This document shows, piece after piece, positions 59,258 to 64,000 of a stretch of DNA of 64,000 bases. This stretch comes from Microbacterium binotii (GTDB taxonomy: Bacteria > Actinomycetota > Actinomycetes > Actinomycetales > Microbacteriaceae). The position numbers and the translations under genes were made by a program. Location of the stretch: positions 1,736,001 to 1,800,000 of the forward strand of contig NZ_CP090347.1 in assembly GCF_021398715.1 (NCBI RefSeq), given 5' to 3'. The notes under the pieces are model-generated. The model saw only the letters and a program-made list of their open reading frames with translations, made no database searches and was not told the DNA's origin. Positions within the stretch are counted from its first letter, which is position 1. Each line of letters begins with the position of its first letter.

Positions 59258-59728
59258 ATGACTTCCGACGTCGTCTATCGCGAACGCCTGAGCCCCTCGC
59301 TGTGGACGCTCGTCGCCGCGGCGGTCTGCGCCCCCATGGTGGCGCTCGCCCTGTCCCCCGTCGACACCACTCTCGCGCTCGTGGCGGGCGTTGCGGTCGC
59401 GGCCCTGATCGTCTGGGCCCTGATGGCGACCGCGCCTCGTGTCGAGGTCAGCGACGGGGAGCTTCGTGCGGGGCGGGCCCACATCCCGGTCGATCTTCTG
59501 GGAGAGCCGGTCGCCTACACGGGCGAGGACGCGCGTTTCGCGCGCGGGCGGGATGCCGACCCCCGGTCATGGATGCTGGTGCGCGGCGGAATCGGTGGGG
59601 CGGTCGTCGTTCCTGTCGAGGATGCGGACGATCCGACATCGGCGTGGGTGGTGTCCTCTCGGACCCCCGACCGACTCGCCGCGGCGGTGCGCAGAGCGCA
59701 GGTCAGGCAGCGCACTCCACGCAGATAG
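59258..59728 (+). CDS. DUF3093 family membrane protein
   Basis: 156 residues (an in-frame ATG at 59249 would add 3). Two adjacent membrane helices (about 18-36 and 39-57) are followed by a soluble domain with the DUF3093 signature APRVEVSDGELRAGRAHIPVDLLG and a C-terminal basic tail. Function unknown. The 3' end overlaps the convergent DUF4193 gene by 26 bases. Confidence 0.8.
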   Translation: MTSDVVYRERLSPSLWTLVAAAVCAPMVALALSPVDTTLALVAGVAVAALIVWALMATAPRVEVSDGELRAGRAHIPVDLLGEPVAYTGEDARFARGRDADPRSWMLVRGGIGGAVVVPVEDADDPTSAWVVSSRTPDRLAAAVRRAQVRQRTPRR

Positions 59729-59996
59729 CGCCGAGCGACTCCTCGTGGTCGATCTGTGAGCGGTGCTTCACCAGGAAGCAGCTGACGCAGGTGAACTCGT
59801 CCTCCTGCGCGGGGAGCACGACGACGTCGAGCTCCAGGTCCGAAAGGTCGGCGCCGGGCAGCTCGAAGCCCGACGGGTTGTCGGCGTCCTCGACGTCGAC
59901 GGCCCCGGACATCTTGTCCGGAACGCGCTCCTTGAGCGCTTCGATGGACTCGCTGTCGTCTTCGGTCTTGCGGGGGGCGTCGTAGTCCGTAGCCAT
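59703..59996 (-). CDS. DUF4193 family protein
   Basis: 97 residues. The N-terminus MATDYDAPRKTEDDSES is acidic and charged, and the C-terminus has two CxxC pairs (FTCVSCFLVKHRSQ and ICVECAA) that look like a zinc site. DUF4193 is an actinobacterial family that usually sits next to sepH and dut; no activity is known to me. The 213-base spacer to sepH holds a GCATTT-AGC-AAATGC dyad (60070-60084) that could be an operator or promoter part. Confidence 0.85.
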   Translation of the reverse strand: MATDYDAPRKTEDDSESIEALKERVPDKMSGAVDVEDADNPSGFELPGADLSDLELDVVVLPAQEDEFTCVSCFLVKHRSQIDHEESLGAICVECAA

Positions 59997-60069
59997 TCTT
60001 CTCGTGTCTCTTGTCGCGTTGTGGATCTCCCGCCGTCGGGCAGGCGGCGATAGTTTGCATGACCGGGTG

Positions 60070-60084
60070 GCATTTAGCAAATGC
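60070..60084. repeat. Short inverted repeat in the sepH/DUF4193 spacer
   Basis: GCATTT (60070-60075) and AAATGC (60079-60084) are perfect arms around AGC, AT-rich against the background, in the divergent 213-base spacer. It may be an operator for either gene. The rest of the spacer shows no clear -35/-10 pair. Confidence 0.35.
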
Positions 60085-60209
60085 GGATGCGTGGTGCTCT
60101 CATCGCGGTCGGCACGCATCGAAACTCGCGCCACGCCCCGGATATTCCCGCCCGCGGCGGTGCCCTGTGTCAGCATGGGCCCACACGGCAGATGGGAGGC
60201 GTGTGTCGC

Positions 60210-61229
60210 ATGGAACAACTCAGAGTGATCGGCACCGAAGACGGTGTGCTGGTGGTCTCCACCGAGTCCGGGCAGCGCTACTCCCTGGCCATCGATGAGG
60301 TGCTGCGCGCAGAGCTTCGTCGGGCACGCAAGGAGCGCGAGGAACCTGCCAAGGTGAACCGACCCAGCCCCCGCGAGATCCAGGCGCAGATCCGCGCCGG
60401 CCTGTCGGCGCGCGAAGTCGCCGAGGTGCTCGGCACGACGCTCGAGGACGTGGTCCGCTTCGAGCCCCCCGTGCTCGCCGAACGCGAGTTCATCGTCGGT
60501 CAGGCGCTTTCGGTGCCGGTCCTGCTCGGATCCGACTTCGACGGCGACAACCAGACGAGCTTCGGTGACGCGGTGCGCGCGAAGCTGGCGGAAGCAGGTG
60601 CGACGGGCGAGCGCTGGTCCAGCTGGAAGGAGCCCACGGGATGGGTGGTCAAGCTGGGCTTCGTCGCCGGTGACGTCGAGCGCGATGCACGATGGAGCTT
60701 CGAGCCCCGGCGCAGTTCGCTGTCTCCGCTGAATGCGGACGCCACTCAGCTCTCCCGTCAGGGATCGCTCCCCGAAGGGCTCATCCCGCGCCTGCGCGCG
60801 CTCGACACCCCCGGCATCAAGGACGACACGCGCTTCGACAGCGGTGCGTTCGGCCCCCGCCACGACGCGACCGAGCGCCCGACGCTTCCGACGCCGGCCA
60901 GTCCGGCTGTGCAGGATGCGGCCATCAAGCGTGCACCTGAAGCCGTACAGACCTCCGCTGAGACGGCCGACCTGCTGGAGGCTCTGCGTCGTCGGCGCGG
61001 TCAGCGCACGGCCGCTCCCACCGCGGAGGCACCGGAGGAGCCCGCCCGCTCGCCCTCGCCGGTCGCCCTCTTCGATGCCCTGGAGCCCGGCTACACCGAG
61101 ACGAGCGAACCTGCGCCGGCAGAGACCTCCCGAAGCGAGCCCGCGTCCGACGCGGGACGTCGCAAGGGTCGCACCTCGATGCCCTCCTGGGACGAGATCG
61201 TCTTCGGAGCCCGTTCCGACGAGAGCTGA
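60210..61229 (+). CDS. sepH: Septation protein SepH
   Basis: Actinobacterial FtsZ regulator that stimulates FtsZ assembly at the start of division. 339 residues: the conserved N-terminal domain (DUF3071, about 1-170) with MEQLRVIGTEDGVLVVST and a helix-turn-helix-like part (SAREVAEVLGTTLEDVVRFEP, near 69-89), then a long, Pro/Ala/Thr-rich disordered C-half ending MPSWDEIVFG, a conserved tail that may bind FtsZ. The ATG at 60210 has GGAGG 10 bases upstream; an in-frame ATG at 60192 is possible. Confidence 0.9.
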   Translation: MEQLRVIGTEDGVLVVSTESGQRYSLAIDEVLRAELRRARKEREEPAKVNRPSPREIQAQIRAGLSAREVAEVLGTTLEDVVRFEPPVLAEREFIVGQALSVPVLLGSDFDGDNQTSFGDAVRAKLAEAGATGERWSSWKEPTGWVVKLGFVAGDVERDARWSFEPRRSSLSPLNADATQLSRQGSLPEGLIPRLRALDTPGIKDDTRFDSGAFGPRHDATERPTLPTPASPAVQDAAIKRAPEAVQTSAETADLLEALRRRRGQRTAAPTAEAPEEPARSPSPVALFDALEPGYTETSEPAPAETSRSEPASDAGRRKGRTSMPSWDEIVFGARSDES

Positions 61230-61239
61230 GAGCTCTCAG
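61226..61239. repeat. Perfect 14-bp palindrome across two convergent stop codons
   Basis: CTGAGAGCTCTCAG is self-complementary; TGA (61227-61229) ends sepH and TCA (61236-61238) is the stop of the leftward phosphatase. Same geometry as at 25228-25243 (6 bases between stops). Confidence 0.6.
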
Positions 61240-62357
61240 TCGGCGAAGCCCCCCAGTCCGATGAGGGGGACGACGCGCTCTTCCGTCGTGAGCGAGCCGT
61301 GCTGGCCGACCATGTGCTGCGCTGAGGTGTCGGTGAGGCGGCCGTCGTAGTAGGCGACACGACCGCGCGCCGCCACCATCACGTCGCCGATGCGTGCGGC
61401 GACCTCAGCGGAGACGGCGTCGCCGAACAGACCGGCGGCGATGGCCTCCTCCCTCGTGAACACCCAGGCGCTCGGTTCGTCCCGCCAGGCGCGGATCAGC
61501 GACTCGTCCGCACCAGGGTGCGCGTAGAGGTGCAGCATCCGAGGTTCCCCGGCGATGACCGCAGCCGCTTCGAGGCGCGGGTCGCCGTCCACCATGACGA
61601 TCTGACGGTGCCGCGGCACGTCGACCATGCCGTGGTCTGCGGTCACGATGACCCCGACGCCCGCGCCTGCGCCCGTGTGCAGGCGACGCGCCGCCGCATC
61701 CACCGCTTCGAGCGCAGCGGTCCAGCGATCGGATGCGACACCGTGCCGGTGGCCTGCCGCATCGAGCTCGGGAGCGTAGAGGTACACGATCGTTCCCGGC
61801 GTGCTGCGGGCCTCGGTGATCGCACGCTCGACGCGGTCGTCGAGCCGTTTCTCGCCGAAGTTCTCAGCCCCTCGGAGAGTCGCCTCGGTGAAGCCTGTGC
61901 CGGCGTACTCGGGCTTGGACGCGACGACCCAGCGGTGTGCGGTGTCGCTCGCGCTGAGCGGCGCGACCTGCGGCCATGCCAGCGGGTCGAGAGCACGGGG
62001 TCCCCAGTCGGTGAGCTGGTTGTGGACGAGCCCGGTCAGCGGATCGCGCGCGCGGTAGCCGACGAGCCCGTGCTCGCCGACATCGGATGCGGTGAGCAGG
62101 CTCGTCAGGGCGGCCGCCGTCGTACTCGGGAACACCGAGGTCGCGACACGCTTCTTGCCGCGATGCTCGGCGAGGAAGCGGGCGTAGGCGAGGTTCTCGG
62201 CGAGGTTGGCGGCGCCCAGTCCGTCGACGACGAACACGATGAGGCTCTGCACGGTCGGCCAGCGCGCGGAGCCGCCATCCAGGGCCGCGATCGCGTCGGG
62301 CAGTACACCGGTGAGCCTCGGGGCGCCGGAGGGGTCCGCCGGTAGGCTGAGGGTCAT
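61236..62357 (-). CDS. Alkaline-phosphatase-fold nucleotide pyrophosphatase/phosphodiesterase
   Basis: 373 residues of the alkaline phosphatase superfamily. Metal ligands and nucleophile match VFVVDGLGAANLAENLAY near 42-59 and FPSTTAAALTSLLTA near 76-90 (Thr nucleophile); the later metal histidines are in AGHRHGVASD and TADHGMVDVPRH, with QHGSLTTEERVVPLI at the C-terminus. Relatives split nucleotide pyrophosphates or phosphodiesters; substrate unknown. It diverges from parC by 54 bases. Longer frames to 63566 are antisense to parC. Confidence 0.9.
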   Translation of the reverse strand: MTLSLPADPSGAPRLTGVLPDAIAALDGGSARWPTVQSLIVFVVDGLGAANLAENLAYARFLAEHRGKKRVATSVFPSTTAAALTSLLTASDVGEHGLVGYRARDPLTGLVHNQLTDWGPRALDPLAWPQVAPLSASDTAHRWVVASKPEYAGTGFTEATLRGAENFGEKRLDDRVERAITEARSTPGTIVYLYAPELDAAGHRHGVASDRWTAALEAVDAAARRLHTGAGAGVGVIVTADHGMVDVPRHRQIVMVDGDPRLEAAAVIAGEPRMLHLYAHPGADESLIRAWRDEPSAWVFTREEAIAAGLFGDAVSAEVAARIGDVMVAARGRVAYYDGRLTDTSAQHMVGQHGSLTTEERVVPLIGLGGFAD

Positions 62358-62411
62358 CGGGCCCAGTCTCGCATACCCGCGCCAGGCCCTTTTCGACCCG
62401 AGGTGTTCTGC

Positions 62412-64000
62412 ATGTCCCGAGCCACGTCCGATTCCGCGCCCGCCGAGGAAGGCCGCATCGAAGACATCGACCTGTCTGCTGAGATGCAGGGGTCCTTCCT
62501 CGAGTACGCGTACTCGGTCATCTACTCGCGCGCCCTCCCGGATGCGCGCGATGGACTCAAGCCGGTGCAGCGGCGCATCCTGTTCCAGATGGCCGACATG
62601 GGCCTGCGCCCGGATCGTGGCCACGTCAAGAGCGCCCGCGTCGTCGGCGAGGTCATGGGTAAGCTGCATCCCCACGGCGACTCCCCCATCTACGACGCAC
62701 TCGTGCGCCTCGCCCAGGACTTCGCGCTGCGGGTGCCGCTCGTCGACGGGCACGGCAACTTCGGTTCCCTCGACGACGGCCCGGCTGCCGCCCGCTACAC
62801 GGAGGCGCGTCTGGCGCCGGCCGCGCTCGCGCTCACCGAGAATCTCGACGAGGACGTCGTCGACTTCATCCCCAACTACGACGGCCAGTTCCAGCAGCCC
62901 GAAGTCCTCCCCGCCGCCTTCCCCAACCTGCTCGTCAACGGCACGACCGGCATCGCGGTGGGCATGGCGACCAACATGGCGCCGCACAACCTCAACGAGG
63001 TCGTCGCCGCCGCCATCCACTTGCTCGACAACCCCGACGCCACCCTCGAAGAGCTCATGGAGTTCGTCCCGGGTCCTGACCTGCCCGGCGGGGGCGTCAT
63101 CGTCGGTCTCGACGGCATCAAGGACGCCTACGCCCAGGGCCGCGGAAGCTTCCGCACCCGGGCCAAGGTGTCGGTCGAGTCGCTCGGCCCCCGTCGCACC
63201 GGATTGGTCGTGACCGAGCTGCCGTACATGGTGGGCCCGGAGCGCGTGATCGAGAAGATCAAGGACGCCGTCAACGCGAAGAAGCTCACCGGCATCGCGG
63301 ATGTGGCCGACTTCACCGACCGCAACCATGGCCTCCGCCTGGTCATCACGATCAAGACGGGATTCGATCCCAAGGCCGTCCTCGACCAGCTCTACCGGCT
63401 GACGCCGCTGGAGGACTCGTTCGGCATCAACAACGTCGCCCTCGTCGACGGTCAGCCCCAGACGCTGGGTCTGAAGCCGTTGCTGCGCGTCTATCTCGAC
63501 CACCGCATCTCCGTCGTCACTCGCCGCAGCCGCTATCGTCTCGCACGCAAGCAGGAACGACTGCACCTCGTCGAGGGCCTGCTCATCGCGATCCTCGACA
63601 TCGACGAGGTCATCCAGGTCATCCGGTCCTCGGACGACAGCGAGCAGGCACGGACGCGCCTCATCGAAGTGTTCGACCTCTCTCAGCTGCAGGCGGAGTA
63701 CATCCTCGAGCTGCGCCTGCGACGCCTCACCCGCTTCTCCCGCATCGAGCTCGAGACCGAGCGCGACCAGCTGCGCGCCGACATCGCGGCACTCGAGGAG
63801 CTGCTCGGCAGCGATGTGCTCTTGCGCGCCCAGGTCGCGCGCGAGCTGGAGGCCGCATCCGACACGTACGGCACGCCGCGTCGCACGCTGCTGCTGAACG
63901 GCGGCCCAGTCACGCCCCGCGGTGCGAAGGCGGCGGCCGCCGCCGATCTGCAGATCGCCGACGCGCCGTGCCGCGTGTTCCTGACGGCGACCGGGCGGAT
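62412..64000 (+). CDS. parC: DNA topoisomerase IV subunit A, 3' end outside the window
   Basis: 529 residues seen, still open at the edge. Type II topoisomerase A subunit that decatenates daughter chromosomes. The quinolone-resistance region reads [16 protein letters not shown] (Ser91, Asp95, both the susceptible residues), and the catalytic tyrosine is Y129 in [28 protein letters not shown] and the missing GyrA-type PRYTE/QWLPLVDGQ pattern favour ParC over GyrA. Sits downstream of sepH in many Actinobacteria. Confidence 0.93.
   Translation, partial: MSRATSDSAPAEEGRIEDIDLSAEMQGSFLEYAYSVIYSRALPDARDGLKPVQRRILFQMADMGLRPDRGHVKSARVVGEVMGKLHPHGDSPIYDALVRLAQDFALRVPLVDGHGNFGSLDDGPAAARYTEARLAPAALALTENLDEDVVDFIPNYDGQFQQPEVLPAAFPNLLVNGTTGIAVGMATNMAPHNLNEVVAAAIHLLDNPDATLEELMEFVPGPDLPGGGVIVGLDGIKDAYAQGRGSFRTRAKVSVESLGPRRTGLVVTELPYMVGPERVIEKIKDAVNAKKLTGIADVADFTDRNHGLRLVITIKTGFDPKAVLDQLYRLTPLEDSFGINNVALVDGQPQTLGLKPLLRVYLDHRISVVTRRSRYRLARKQERLHLVEGLLIAILDIDEVIQVIRSSDDSEQARTRLIEVFDLSQLQAEYILELRLRRLTRFSRIELETERDQLRADIAALEELLGSDVLLRAQVARELEAASDTYGTPRRTLLLNGGPVTPRGAKAAAAADLQIADAPCRVFLTATGR

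Overview
The window is GC-rich, gene-dense chromosomal DNA from an actinobacterium, most likely a member of Microbacteriaceae close to Microbacterium. This rests on gene content and order (relA-secF-secD-yajC-ruvB-ruvA-ruvC-yebC-pdxT-pdxS; dut-DUF3710-DUF3159-acnA; DUF4193 next to sepH; parC), the cysteine-free ribosomal protein S4, PdxR/PdxST vitamin B6 synthesis and a GlnR-type nitrogen box. No rRNA, CRISPR array, insertion sequence, phage gene or integrase was found.

1-10.4 kb (leftward): a tightly overlapping chain reads alaS-ruvX-mltG-aroE-aroC-aroK (aroK runs off the left edge). It is preceded by rpsD, two small or unknown membrane proteins and rarA. It joins shikimate synthesis, septal-wall glycan cleavage and translation. 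10.4-12.7 kb (rightward): a small membrane protein, a DUF349 protein and an orphan AbiEi-like protein. 12.7-23 kb (leftward): the stringent-response enzyme relA, the SecDF-YajC export accessory complex, the RuvABC resolvasome, yebC and the PLP synthase pdxST. pdxR diverges from pdxS and is followed by the salvage kinase pdxY. 25-28.5 kb: a lipoprotein, a HIT protein and thrS.

28.5-37 kb: a membrane transporter, a complete peptide-type ABC importer (lipoprotein receptor, two permeases, fused double ATPase) and a bicupin oxalate decarboxylase. 37-40.8 kb: small accessory genes around four tRNA genes (Val-GAC, Cys, Gly leftward; Val-CAC rightward), a pentapeptide-repeat protein and a PemK/MazF-like protein. 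40.8-46.7 kb: amtB with a GlnR-like box, zapE, a rhodanese-SufE sulfur pair, a RibD-C reductase and an alpha/beta hydrolase.

46.7-64 kb: DUF3000, an RNase D-like nuclease, fadA-fadB beta-oxidation, dxs, DUF2200, aconitase, the dut cluster, DUF3093/DUF4193, the division protein SepH, an alkaline-phosphatase-fold enzyme and the start of parC. The best regulatory signals are a DtxR/IdeR-like iron box plus an AT-rich perfect palindrome before acnA, the GlnR box before amtB, and 22-bp-spaced repeats between pdxR and pdxS. No gene cluster here looks like a wholly new system. The least explained items are the acnA control region, a strongly over-represented octamer (GGATGCGG), and palindromes centred on the stop codons of convergent genes.
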